Assembly: GCA_902812415.1 (NCBI GenBank)
Contig: CADDZJ010000042.1
Span: forward strand, 1 to 32,436
Length of the DNA: 32,436 bases
Reading direction: 5' to 3'
Source of the DNA: Acidobacteriota bacterium
Lineage (GTDB): Bacteria > Acidobacteriota > Terriglobia > UBA7540
Below, piece after piece: positions 15,930-23,912 of the stretch (positions are counted from its first letter, which is position 1; the number at the start of each line of letters is the position of its first letter). A program made the position numbers and the translations under genes. The notes under the pieces were generated by a model. It was not told the DNA's origin. It made no database searches and saw only the letters and a program-made list of their open reading frames with translations.

Positions 15930-16885
15930 AAAAGAGTTTCATTGCGCGCCTGAACCCCGGCGAGCGGGTTGATAGCACCTTCTTGGTGCAATCGAAAAGG
16001 TGCCGACTGGCGAAGAATGGCAGCGCCTATCTTGACTTGGAATTCCGCGACGCGAGCGGATGGGTATGCGGAAAACTCTGGGATTGCGATCGTCTCAAGC
16101 TCGATTTTGAAGTAGACGACATTGTTCACGTGACGGGGCGCGTTGAGGAGTTTCAGGGCGCTCCCCAGATTTCCGTCCAGGCTATCCACAAGGAAACGGG
16201 CGACGACCTCAACCTGCTCGATTATCTCCCCCGCACCGAGCGCGATCCTGACCAGATGTACGCGGAATTGTTGGATCGGCTCAATAGCCTGCCGGAAGGG
16301 CCCATTCGGCAACTTTTATTGACGGTTATCGAAGATCCGGAAATCGCCCGAAAGTACAAGCTTGCGCCCGCGGCGGTCTCCCTCCACCACGCCTTTCTGG
16401 GCGGGCTGCTTGAACACGTCACATCGCTCTGGAAGCTTGCAGACAGGCTCTGCGACCATTATCCCTGGCTTGACCGTTCGCTGCTGCTGGCAGGCATTGT
16501 TCTGCACGATCTTGGCAAAATCGAAGAGCTTCATTTTCACCGCTCTTTCCGCTACTCCACACGAGGGCAATTGTTGGGGCACATTGTGATTGCCCTGGAG
16601 ATTGTGCGAGACAAGATGCGCGCCATTCCGGATTTTCCAATTTCGCTCAAAAATCAGATTGAGCACATCATCCTTTCTCATCACGGCAAGCTTGAATTCG
16701 GCTCGCCTAAAGAGCCGATGTTTCCGGAAGCTTTGGCCGTCCATTACCTCGATGAGCTCGACTCCAAATTGGAAAGCATGCACGCACAATACGAGGCCGA
16801 GAAAGATCGCGATGGCGATTGGACCAGCCGCAATCGATCTTTGGGTCGCGAGTTATTAAAGACATCGAACCATTCGACGCGTTGA
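15926..16885 (+). CDS. YhaM-like OB-fold/HD-domain 3'-5' exoribonuclease
   Basis: The 319-residue protein joins an OB-fold (about 10-90: STFLVQSKRCRLAKNGSAYLDLEFRDASGWVCGKLW) to an HD metal-dependent phosphohydrolase domain. The HD residues are His154/His155 (SLHHAFLGGLLEHV), His194-Asp195 (IVLHDLGKIEEL), a further pair in LLGHIVIALEI and the HHGKLEFGSP stretch. This is the layout of YhaM of Bacillus, a 3'-5' exoribonuclease that also degrades DNA. The start overlaps the stop of the SurA-like gene (ATGA), so the two are coupled. Function as a nuclease is from family knowledge and was not shown here. Confidence 0.85.
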   Translation: MKKSFIARLNPGERVDSTFLVQSKRCRLAKNGSAYLDLEFRDASGWVCGKLWDCDRLKLDFEVDDIVHVTGRVEEFQGAPQISVQAIHKETGDDLNLLDYLPRTERDPDQMYAELLDRLNSLPEGPIRQLLLTVIEDPEIARKYKLAPAAVSLHHAFLGGLLEHVTSLWKLADRLCDHYPWLDRSLLLAGIVLHDLGKIEELHFHRSFRYSTRGQLLGHIVIALEIVRDKMRAIPDFPISLKNQIEHIILSHHGKLEFGSPKEPMFPEALAVHYLDELDSKLESMHAQYEAEKDRDGDWTSRNRSLGRELLKTSNHSTR

Positions 16886-16904
16886 TGGTTCCGCCGAAAA
16901 CTCT

Positions 16905-17351
16905 ATGATGCAGTCTGAAATTCAATCGATCCTTCCGCATCGTTATCCGTTTCTGCTCATAGACCGCGTGACGGAATTCATCCCCGGCCAGCGCATTGCG
17001 GGCGTGAAGACGTTCACCGCCAATGAATCTTATCAGCCAGGGCACTTCGCCGGTTGCCCAATAATTCCCTGCGGTATTCTGCTTGAGATGACGACCCAAC
17101 TTGGAGCTATCCTGGTATTGGAGCGGCCTGAAATGACGGGTAAGATTCCCGTGGTCCTTCAAATTCCCTCCGCCCAGATGTACGCCCTCGCGCAGCCGGG
17201 GGATCGGGTAAGGGCCGAAGCTGAAGCGCTGAAACTGCGCGAAAACTTCGGCGAACTGCGCGGCGCCGTTTATCGCGGCAAGGAATTGATTGCCGAAGGC
17301 AAGATGCGTTTTGCTATCGCGGAAAAGCAGGGGCTAGGAGTGGGGGGATAG
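16905..17351 (+). CDS. FabZ-like 3-hydroxyacyl-[ACP] dehydratase
   Basis: The 148-residue hot-dog protein is close to FabZ, which removes water from 3-hydroxyacyl-ACP in fatty-acid synthesis. The start PHRYPFLLIDRVTEF is classic, and the catalytic His47 (QPGHFAG) and Glu61 (LLEMTTQ) are both in place. It departs from typical FabZ in the loop between them: CPIIPCGILLE replaces xPxMPGVLIIE, so the conserved Gly after Pro is Cys. It may be an ordinary FabZ or a paralogue of narrower use, since no other fatty-acid or lipid A gene stands next to it. Start ATG 16905 or 16908. It follows the YhaM-like gene by 19 bases and precedes dusB by 11. Confidence 0.8.
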   Translation: MMQSEIQSILPHRYPFLLIDRVTEFIPGQRIAGVKTFTANESYQPGHFAGCPIIPCGILLEMTTQLGAILVLERPEMTGKIPVVLQIPSAQMYALAQPGDRVRAEAEALKLRENFGELRGAVYRGKELIAEGKMRFAIAEKQGLGVGG

Positions 17352-17362
17352 AACTTTATCCG

Positions 17363-18364
17363 ATGGTTTTCGAGGAACTCAAAATCCGCCACGTTTCCAT
17401 CCGCCCGGCGCACATTCTTGCGCCGATGGCCGGCATCACGGATACCGTGTTCCGCCGTTTCATTAAACAATTGGGCGGATGCGGACTGATCATGACGGAA
17501 TTTGTGTCGAGCGAAGGCATGCTTCGGCACAACCTCAAGTCCCAACGCTATCTCTACTACACCGAGGAAGAGCGTCCGATCACCGCCCAGATTTTTGGTG
17601 CTGATCCCGACCATCTGGCGGAGGCGGCGCGAATGATTGAGGACCTCGGATTCGATTTGATCGATCTCAATCTCGGCTGCCCGGCCAAAAAAGTGGTGAA
17701 GTGCGGCGGCTCAGGATTGCTGCGCGATCTGCCGCTCCTTCAGCAAATTTTTCGCAAAATCCGCGCCGCGGTCACCATCCCGTTCACCGTTAAAATCCGT
17801 TCCGGATGGAGCGATGAGGAGATTGTGGCGGCGCCGGTTGCGCGCATGGCGGAAGATTGTGGCGTGGAAGCAATCGCGGTTCACCCGCGAACGCGCATGC
17901 AAGGCTACAGCGGGCGCGCGCGATGGGATATTATTGCCGAGGTCAAAGCCAACGTGCGGATTCCAGTCATTGGCAATGGCGATGTAATGACGCCGCCCGA
18001 CGCTGAGGCGCTCCACGATCAAACAGGCTGCGATGCGGTGATGATTGGCCGCGCCGCTCCGACCAATCCCTGGATTTTCCGCCAGATGATGGAATATTTC
18101 CGCAGCGGGACATATTCAGAGCCCGCCGAAGCGGATCGCTATGAATTGATCCGTTCTTATTACGCCATGCTGGTCCAGGAAAATATGCCGGGCGCGATCG
18201 GCAAAATGAAGCAGTTCGCAAGCTGGTTCACTCACGGCGTGCGAAACGGCGCCGAGTTGAGAAGACAGGTGCAGAGCGCCCAAAGCGCGCGCGAAGTGCT
18301 TGACCGAGTGGATGAGTTTTTCACGAATATCCTCAGCTTCCCCTGTCCTGCGCCAACCGCGTAG
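17363..18364 (+). CDS. dusB: tRNA-dihydrouridine synthase (DusB type)
   Basis: The 333-residue FMN enzyme reduces uridine in tRNA to dihydrouridine. It is a TIM barrel: LAPMAGITDTVFRRFIKQLGG (19-39) for FMN and the active site, DLNLGCPAKKVVKCGGSGLLRDL with catalytic Cys106, VKIRSGW for flavin phosphate, VHPRTRMQGYSGRARWDII, IGNGDVMTPPDA and MIGRAAPTNPWIF. The C-terminal helical domain (GKMKQFASWFTHGVRNGAELRRQV) binds tRNA. ATG 17363 is 11 bases after the FabZ-like stop, so both are probably in one transcript. It converges with rsmI, with a hairpin between. Confidence 0.95.
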   Translation: MVFEELKIRHVSIRPAHILAPMAGITDTVFRRFIKQLGGCGLIMTEFVSSEGMLRHNLKSQRYLYYTEEERPITAQIFGADPDHLAEAARMIEDLGFDLIDLNLGCPAKKVVKCGGSGLLRDLPLLQQIFRKIRAAVTIPFTVKIRSGWSDEEIVAAPVARMAEDCGVEAIAVHPRTRMQGYSGRARWDIIAEVKANVRIPVIGNGDVMTPPDAEALHDQTGCDAVMIGRAAPTNPWIFRQMMEYFRSGTYSEPAEADRYELIRSYYAMLVQENMPGAIGKMKQFASWFTHGVRNGAELRRQVQSAQSAREVLDRVDEFFTNILSFPCPAPTA

Positions 18365-18388
18365 CGAAGCTCGAGCCTTTTCACAATG

Positions 18389-18404
18389 CAGCCTTTCCAG
18401 GCTG
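18389..18404. terminator. hairpin between convergent dusB and rsmI
   Basis: CAGCCT (18389-18394) and AGGCTG (18399-18404) pair perfectly around TTCC in the 57-base gap between two genes that end towards each other. It could serve both strands as a weak terminator. No T-run is present on either side. Confidence 0.35.
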
Positions 18405-18421
18405 AATGCTCCCAACCGCGA

Positions 18422-19309
18422 TCATGTGCTTTTCTCCGCCTGCCAGCGGCGGTAGACTTCGCTCTTCGAAATGCCTCTGGATCGCGCCAGCGTCTTGAGC
18501 GCCTCCCGCTCCGATAGTTTCTCTTTCCGCATCAGTTTCTCTATCTCCTCCCGAACTGAGGAGAGTGGCCGTGCAGGCTCAGCTTTTCGTGAAGTCTCTT
18601 GCGGAGCGACCAGAACAGTTATCTCTCCCTTAACAGGCTTCTTTTTGAGCCCTTCGAGGACTTCCGACAACAGCCCGCGCAAAAACTCTTCATGGATTTT
18701 GGTCACCTCGCGCCCAATCACAACCGGACGATCTCCAAGAGCCCTTCGAACATCCTCCAGCATTTCAACGACGCGATGGGGCGCCTCATAAAAAATCAAA
18801 GTTTCGGAGGCTTCGGCAAGCGCGCGGAGACTCTTCTGCCGCTGCGACCTTCTGGAGGGAAGAAATCCGCAGAACCGAAAGTGATCGAGCGGCAGGCCAG
18901 CCGCAGCCAGCGTGGCCACAAAAGCGGAAGGCCCCGGAATCGGAATGACTGGAATGCTGTGCCGGATGGCAAGCTTCACCAGCCGGTAGCCGGGATCGGA
19001 GATAACCGGCATCCCCGCATCAGAGACCAGAGCCACTCGGCTGCCTTCTTCCATCAGCAGGATTAGCTCCGGCGCGCGAGTCATCTCATTATGCTCGTGA
19101 TAGCTGATCATGTTCGTCCGGATGGCGTAGTGCTCCAGCAACCCCTGCGTGCGTCGCGTATCCTCGCAGGCAATCAGATCGGCCTCCTTCAGCGTCCGAA
19201 TCGCCCGAAAAGTGATATCTTCCAGATTCCCGATGGGCGTCGCCACCACAAAGAGTTTTCCCAGAGGCCCGTTGCTCCTTCTGTTCTCCACTTGGTGAAT
19301 TACAGGCAT
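18422..19309 (-). CDS. rsmI: 16S rRNA (cytidine(1402)-2'-O)-methyltransferase RsmI
   Basis: The 295-residue SAM-dependent tetrapyrrole-methylase-fold enzyme modifies C1402 in the ribosomal P site. The N-terminus has LFVVATPIGNLEDITFRAIRTLKEADLIACEDTRRTQGLL. Further motifs are SDAGMPVISDPGYRLVKLA, IPGPSAFVATLAAAGLPLDHFRFCGFLP, LIFYEAPHRVVEMLEDV and VIGREVTKIHEEFLRG. The C-terminal tail (SEREALKTLARSRGISKSEVYRRW) is a small helical domain often present in the family. ATG 19309 gives the usual length. It is transcribed away from glmS, from the same 216-base divergent region. Confidence 0.95.
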   Translation of the reverse strand: MPVIHQVENRRSNGPLGKLFVVATPIGNLEDITFRAIRTLKEADLIACEDTRRTQGLLEHYAIRTNMISYHEHNEMTRAPELILLMEEGSRVALVSDAGMPVISDPGYRLVKLAIRHSIPVIPIPGPSAFVATLAAAGLPLDHFRFCGFLPSRRSQRQKSLRALAEASETLIFYEAPHRVVEMLEDVRRALGDRPVVIGREVTKIHEEFLRGLLSEVLEGLKKKPVKGEITVLVAPQETSRKAEPARPLSSVREEIEKLMRKEKLSEREALKTLARSRGISKSEVYRRWQAEKST

Positions 19310-19503
19310 GTCGCTTCTTTCCCAATGAACGCGTAGATTAACGGTGGTAGTCTATCAATCCATCATGGCCGAAGCAATGGCTTGGCGCATTAGACCATGG
19401 CGCTTCGCATCGCAGCCTTGCGGGTTGCGACCAAGGACAACTCATGACGTTCCAAACCGAGCGCGACCGCCTGCGCCTGCCCAACTGTCTTTGTTAAACC
19501 GTC

Positions 19504-19512
19504 TGTTATAAT
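19504..19512 (+). promoter_or_regulatory. extended -10 promoter of glmS, near-leaderless
   Basis: TGTTATAAT is a perfect TATAAT (19507-19512) with the extended TG-n. Its end is only 13 bases before the ATG of glmS, so transcription would begin about 6 bases before the start codon or at it. No Shine-Dalgarno sequence is visible in that interval, which agrees with a leaderless or near-leaderless message. No glmS ribozyme fits in such a leader. Confidence 0.5.
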
Positions 19513-19525
19513 CGAAAATTATCCC

Positions 19526-21415
19526 ATGTCAGGCATCATCGGCTACATCGGCAACAAACGAATTGTGCCTGTCCTGCTCGAAGGCTTGCACCGGCTACAG
19601 TATCGCGGATACGATTCGGCGGGGCTTGCCGTGATTAAGGATGGAACGCTCGCCATCCGGCGAGCTACGGGCAAGTTGCGCAATTTGGAGGAGGTCATCC
19701 GGCTGGACCCGGTGGATGGTTTTTACGGCATCGGGCATACACGCTGGGCCACCCACGGCGCGCCGACCGAAGAGAATGCTCATCCATTGCGAGACTGCCA
19801 CGGCACGGTAGTGGTCGTCCACAACGGCATCATTGAGAACTACGAGGAGCTCAAGCGCGAACTGATCAGCGAAAATCACAAGCTCATTACTGAAACGGAT
19901 ACAGAAGTCATCGCCCATCTTATCGAAAAATATCTGAATGGAGCGCCAGCCCAACCCGGAAACGCTGGGACCAAAGCTCCTGACCTGGAGGATGCCGTCC
20001 GCCTTGCCGTGCGCCGGCTGAAAGGCGCTTTCGCGCTGGCGATTATTTCGACTAAGGATTTAAACAAAATCGTCGCCGTACGCCAGGGCCCCCCGGCCGT
20101 GATCGGGCTGGGGAAGAATGAGTACTTTGTGGCGAGCGACGTTCCCGCCATTGTATATCACACCCGCGATCTCTTCTTTCTGGCGGATGGAAACATTGCT
20201 GTGCTCACTCCCAATGGCGTGAAGCTCATGGATTTTGACGGGCGTCCCGTATCGCGCCGCGTGCAGCATATCACCTGGGACCCCATCCTCGCAGAAAAAG
20301 GGGGATTCAAGCATTTCATGCTTAAGGAGATTTATGAGCAGCCGCGCGCTGTGCGCGATACCATGCTGGGGCGTATCTCGCCGGAAACCGGCGAGGTATT
20401 TCTGGACGAAATGGAGATCTCCGAAGATGATTTTCGCCAGTTCCGTGAGATCAAAATTGTGGCTGCCGGAACCTCGCGCCACGCCGGACTTGCCGGGCGC
20501 ACGATGATCGAACGGATGGCTCGAGTGCCGGTCGAGGTGGATTACGCCTCGGAATTTCGCTACCGCGATCCCATCGTGGACCCTCACACTCTGACTGTTG
20601 TGATTACGCAATCCGGCGAGACGGCGGATACCATCGCCGGGCAGCGAGAAGCGCAAACCAAAGGCTCCAGGACGCTCGCAATTTGCAATGCCCTGGGCAG
20701 CATGGCCCCTCGGGAAGCAAACGGCGCCATTTACACCCACGCAGGGCCCGAAATTGCGGTCGGGTCAACCAAGACTTTCACGGCGCAGTTGACGGCGCTT
20801 TATATGTTCGCCTTTTATCTCGGCCGGCTTCGCAATCAACTGGCGCACGGCGAAGCCGTGAAATTGCTCTCCGAGCTTACCGTCGTGCCGAAGCAGATTG
20901 AGTCCGTGCTTCAGCGGGATGACGAATTTGAAGACCTGGCCCGCCATTTTTATCGTTCGACAGACTTCCTGTTTTTAGGTCGGGGCGTTCATTTTCCGAT
21001 TGCGCTCGAAGGCGCGCTGAAAATGAAAAAAATCTCTTACATTCACGCCGAAGCCTATCCGGCGGGCGAGATGAAGCACGGACCAAGCGCCTTGATCAGT
21101 GATGGCCTGCCGGTTGTGGTGATCGCCACCTGCGACTGGAACTCCGCCGATTCGCGCGTGCGGTACGAGCGGACGATTTACAACATCGAAGAGGCTAAAG
21201 CGCGGGGCGCAACAATTCTGGCGCTTGTCACCGAGGGCGACCGTGAAGTGACCGCCATCGCAGACCATGTCATCGCACTGCCTCACACCAACGAATTGCT
21301 CTCGACGATCCTGGAAGTGGTGCCGCTGCAACTTTTGGCCTATCACATCGGCGTCCTTCGTGGCTGCGATGTGGATGAGCCTAGAAATCTGGCGAAGTCC
21401 GTCACCGTGGAATAA
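19526..21415 (+). CDS. glmS: GlmS-type glutamine-fructose-6-phosphate aminotransferase with N-terminal Ser in place of Cys
   Basis: The 629-residue enzyme makes glucosamine 6-phosphate for peptidoglycan and UDP-GlcNAc. The glutaminase half (about 1-240) has GHTRWATHGAPTEENAHP (Arg74, Trp75), HNGIIENYEEL (Asn100, Gly101) and ETDTEV (Asp125), all in place. The normal start MCGI, whose Cys is the nucleophile after Met removal, is replaced by MSGIIGYIG: codon TCA instead of TGY. The first Cys is only at residue 91. The isomerase half has two SIS domains (AAGTSRHAGLAG, ITQSGETADT, AVGSTKTF) and ends DEPRNLAKSVTVE, as expected. A stretch of about 18 residues (139-156) is extra. The enzyme may be ammonia-dependent or use Ser. 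Confidence 0.93.
   Translation: MSGIIGYIGNKRIVPVLLEGLHRLQYRGYDSAGLAVIKDGTLAIRRATGKLRNLEEVIRLDPVDGFYGIGHTRWATHGAPTEENAHPLRDCHGTVVVVHNGIIENYEELKRELISENHKLITETDTEVIAHLIEKYLNGAPAQPGNAGTKAPDLEDAVRLAVRRLKGAFALAIISTKDLNKIVAVRQGPPAVIGLGKNEYFVASDVPAIVYHTRDLFFLADGNIAVLTPNGVKLMDFDGRPVSRRVQHITWDPILAEKGGFKHFMLKEIYEQPRAVRDTMLGRISPETGEVFLDEMEISEDDFRQFREIKIVAAGTSRHAGLAGRTMIERMARVPVEVDYASEFRYRDPIVDPHTLTVVITQSGETADTIAGQREAQTKGSRTLAICNALGSMAPREANGAIYTHAGPEIAVGSTKTFTAQLTALYMFAFYLGRLRNQLAHGEAVKLLSELTVVPKQIESVLQRDDEFEDLARHFYRSTDFLFLGRGVHFPIALEGALKMKKISYIHAEAYPAGEMKHGPSALISDGLPVVVIATCDWNSADSRVRYERTIYNIEEAKARGATILALVTEGDREVTAIADHVIALPHTNELLSTILEVVPLQLLAYHIGVLRGCDVDEPRNLAKSVTVE
19940..19980. repeat. imperfect inverted repeat within a glmS insert
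   Basis: GGAGC (19940-19944) pairs with GCTCC (19976-19980) and CCAGC (19946-19950) with GCTGG (19964-19968). The DNA codes for GAPAQPGNAGTKAP, an insert between the glutaminase helices that is not usual for GlmS. This may be a decayed palindromic insert like the one in mfd. Confidence 0.35.
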
Positions 21416-21468
21416 ACGCCTGTCCTGAAATCATGAGAAATTAGAAACCCTGGCCTCCGGAATACCTG

Positions 21469-22971
21469 ATGACGATCCCTGTCCGCGTCCGATTTGCTCC
21501 CAGCCCCACCGGCTACGTCCATGTAGGAAACGCGCGCACGGCTCTCTTCAACTGGCTGTTTGCCCGCCACCATCGCGGCGCCCTTGTTTTGCGCATCGAG
21601 GATACGGACATTCAACGTTCCGAGGAACGCTATGAAAAGAGCCTGATCGAAGCCTTGCAATGGTTCGGTCTTGATTGGGATGAGGGGCCGGACAAAGGCG
21701 GCAGATTTGGCCCTTACCGGCAATCGGAACGCAAGGAGATCTATTCCCGCTTCGCGCGACAGTTGATTGAGAGCAACAAGGCTTATTACTGCTTTTGTAC
21801 TCCTGAGCAATTGGAGAAGGATCGCCAGGAGGCATTGAAAGCAGGACGCCAGCCGCGCTACTCAGGCCGATGCCGTAATCTCGCAGCGGAAGAATCCGCT
21901 CGCCGGGTAACGGCTGGAGAGGCGGCAGCGGTACGGCTGAAAATTACAGACGAGGACTTTTCATGGCATGACCTGGTTCACGGCCCTACCCGTTTTTCAA
22001 GCGAGGTGATCGGCGACCCTATCCTGGTGCGCTCAGACGGCAATCCTGCTTACAATTATGCGGTGGTTGTTGACGATCACTTAATGGAAATCACCCACGT
22101 GATTCGCGGCGACGACCATATTTCAAACACTCCGCGCCAATTGGCTGTTTATCGTGCCCTCGATTGGGAGCCGCCTCGGTTCGGCCACCTTTCCACCATT
22201 CTCGGACCAGATCGCTCGCGTCTTTCAAAGCGTCATGGCGCGACTTCGCTTGAAAGCTTCCGCGAGTTAGGCATCCTGCCCGAAGCTTTGCGAAATTATC
22301 TGGCTCTGCTCGGATGGTCACCCGCCGATGGAAAGACGGAAGTCCTCAACGACCGGGAGCTCGTGGCGCAGTTTTCGCTGGACCATATCACGCTCAGCCC
22401 GGCGGTATTCGATCCGGAAAAATTAAACTGGCTCAACCGTCATTATCTGAAAAATGCGCCGCGCTCGCGGATTGTGGAACTGAGCGTCCCTTTCCTCGTG
22501 CAGGCAGGCTATGTCGCTGAGCCCGCCACCCCACAGATTCTGGCATGGTTGGAACGTGTGATCGATGCTGTGCTGAAAAACATCGATTATCTAAGCCAAC
22601 TCCCTTCAGCCGCCAAATTGATTTTTGAATATGACTTAAGCCATCTGAAAGAAAATAAGGAAACGTGCGACGAAATGAAGAGCGAATCCGCGCGAGAAGT
22701 CCTCAGCCGATTTATTCCCAGGGTGATTCAGGCAGGTAGAATCACCTACGAACAGTTCCGCGAATTCACCCGCGAAGTGCAGCAAGAAACCGGTCGAAGG
22801 GGTCGCGAATTGTTTCATCCTATTCGCATCGCATTGACGGGCGCTGCCTCCGGGCCGGAACTGGAAAAACTCATCCCGATTTTTGAGGAAGGCGCAGAAC
22901 TCCGCTTGCCTCGACACATTCTGAGCTGCGCCGAGCGGCTGCAGGAATTTCAGAAAGTCGTTGGAATTTAG
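21469..22971 (+). CDS. gltX: glutamyl-tRNA synthetase
   Basis: The 500-residue class I synthetase charges tRNA-Glu (possibly also tRNA-Gln if discrimination is relaxed; no gatCAB gene is in view). Motifs: RFAPSPTGYVHVGNARTALFN with the HIGH equivalent His18-Val-Gly-Asn21, LRIEDTDIQRSEERY, the RGDDHISNTPRQLAVYRAL region, and the KMSKS equivalent SRLSKRHGATS (250-260). The C-terminal anticodon-binding domain ends FQKVVGI. Length is typical of bacterial GltX. It starts 53 bases after glmS. ATG 21469 has no strong ribosome site. Confidence 0.96.
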   Translation: MTIPVRVRFAPSPTGYVHVGNARTALFNWLFARHHRGALVLRIEDTDIQRSEERYEKSLIEALQWFGLDWDEGPDKGGRFGPYRQSERKEIYSRFARQLIESNKAYYCFCTPEQLEKDRQEALKAGRQPRYSGRCRNLAAEESARRVTAGEAAAVRLKITDEDFSWHDLVHGPTRFSSEVIGDPILVRSDGNPAYNYAVVVDDHLMEITHVIRGDDHISNTPRQLAVYRALDWEPPRFGHLSTILGPDRSRLSKRHGATSLESFRELGILPEALRNYLALLGWSPADGKTEVLNDRELVAQFSLDHITLSPAVFDPEKLNWLNRHYLKNAPRSRIVELSVPFLVQAGYVAEPATPQILAWLERVIDAVLKNIDYLSQLPSAAKLIFEYDLSHLKENKETCDEMKSESAREVLSRFIPRVIQAGRITYEQFREFTREVQQETGRRGRELFHPIRIALTGAASGPELEKLIPIFEEGAELRLPRHILSCAERLQEFQKVVGI

Positions 22972-23020
22972 CAGGCTATAGAAAGGCTGGTTTCGGCCGC
23001 CATAACAGATTTCTCACCCT

Positions 23021-23803
23021 ATGTCCAAGCGCAGCTTTTCCTCTCCACAGCAAACTCTATATGGCATCAATACCGTTCGGGAAGCCATCGGTCGCCGTCC
23101 CATCGAATACATCCTCGTGGCCGAGGGGCGCCGCGGCTCACGCATTGAAGAAATCATCCACGCTTGCCGCGCTCAAGGCATTCCATTGCGTTTCGCTCCC
23201 CAGCAGGCGCTCGATCGGATGGCGGGCGCCGTGCACCATCAGAATGTGCTAGCCGTCTGCTCTGCAAAGGGCTATGAGGATATGGAAAGCATCATCACTT
23301 CCGCCGAGCGCCCGCTACTGGTGGCGCTGGACAGCGTCGAAGACCCGGCAAATCTCGGATCGATTGTGCGGACCGCGGTTGCCGCCGGAGCTCACGGGGC
23401 CATTCTCCCCCAACGCCGGGCGGCTGGAATCTCGCCGACCGTGGCTCGTGTTGCCTCCGGCGCCATCGAGCATCTCCGGATCGCGCGCGTCACCAATCTG
23501 GCCCGGGCTTTGATGGAATTAAAAAAGAGAGAGATTTGGGTCTATGGGTTCGAGGCTCAGGCAGAGAAATCCTATCTTGCGCTTGACTATTCCCTTCCCT
23601 GCGCCCTGGTTTTAGGGGGAGAGGGTCACGGGCTGCGGCGGCTGGTCCGGGAAACGTGCGACGAGTTGGCGCACATTCCCCTCTACGGGCCTGTCGAATC
23701 CCTGAACGTCTCCGTCGCTGCCGCCATTGTGCTTTATGAAGCCGCTCGCCAGCGCAGTGTTGATGCAGCAGCTTCCGAAATTACGAGAAATGCGCAAGAA
23801 TAA
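23021..23803 (+). CDS. rlmB: 23S rRNA (guanosine(2251)-2'-O)-methyltransferase RlmB/TrmH family
   Basis: The 260-residue SPOUT methyltransferase has an N-terminal L30e-like substrate-binding domain (YGINTVREAIGRRPIEYILVAEGRRG) and a knotted C-terminal catalytic domain. Family motifs are VEDPANLGSIVRTAVAAGAHGAI (motif 1), LVLGGEGHGLRRLV (motif 2) and PVESLNVSVAAAIVLYEAARQ (motif 3). The Arg in SIVRTA and Asn in ESLNVS are the conserved catalytic residues. It follows gltX by 49 bases and is probably in the same run as gltX and rlmN. The choice of RlmB over another TrmH member rests on length and the N-terminal domain. Confidence 0.87.
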   Translation: MSKRSFSSPQQTLYGINTVREAIGRRPIEYILVAEGRRGSRIEEIIHACRAQGIPLRFAPQQALDRMAGAVHHQNVLAVCSAKGYEDMESIITSAERPLLVALDSVEDPANLGSIVRTAVAAGAHGAILPQRRAAGISPTVARVASGAIEHLRIARVTNLARALMELKKREIWVYGFEAQAEKSYLALDYSLPCALVLGGEGHGLRRLVRETCDELAHIPLYGPVESLNVSVAAAIVLYEAARQRSVDAAASEITRNAQE

Positions 23804-23912
23804 TAGTGAGTGATTTTCTTGCAAATCAACCGCGAAATTTGAGGCCAGAGATTGAGCAAGCCTGAACGGACATTTTCTGATTCTATCCTCTGACTTTCTC
23901 GTTTTTTGAACC

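Noticed and set aside
19310-19525. glmS ribozyme upstream of glmS
   Set aside because: The promoter lies almost against the start codon, leaving no room. No ribozyme core was recognised.
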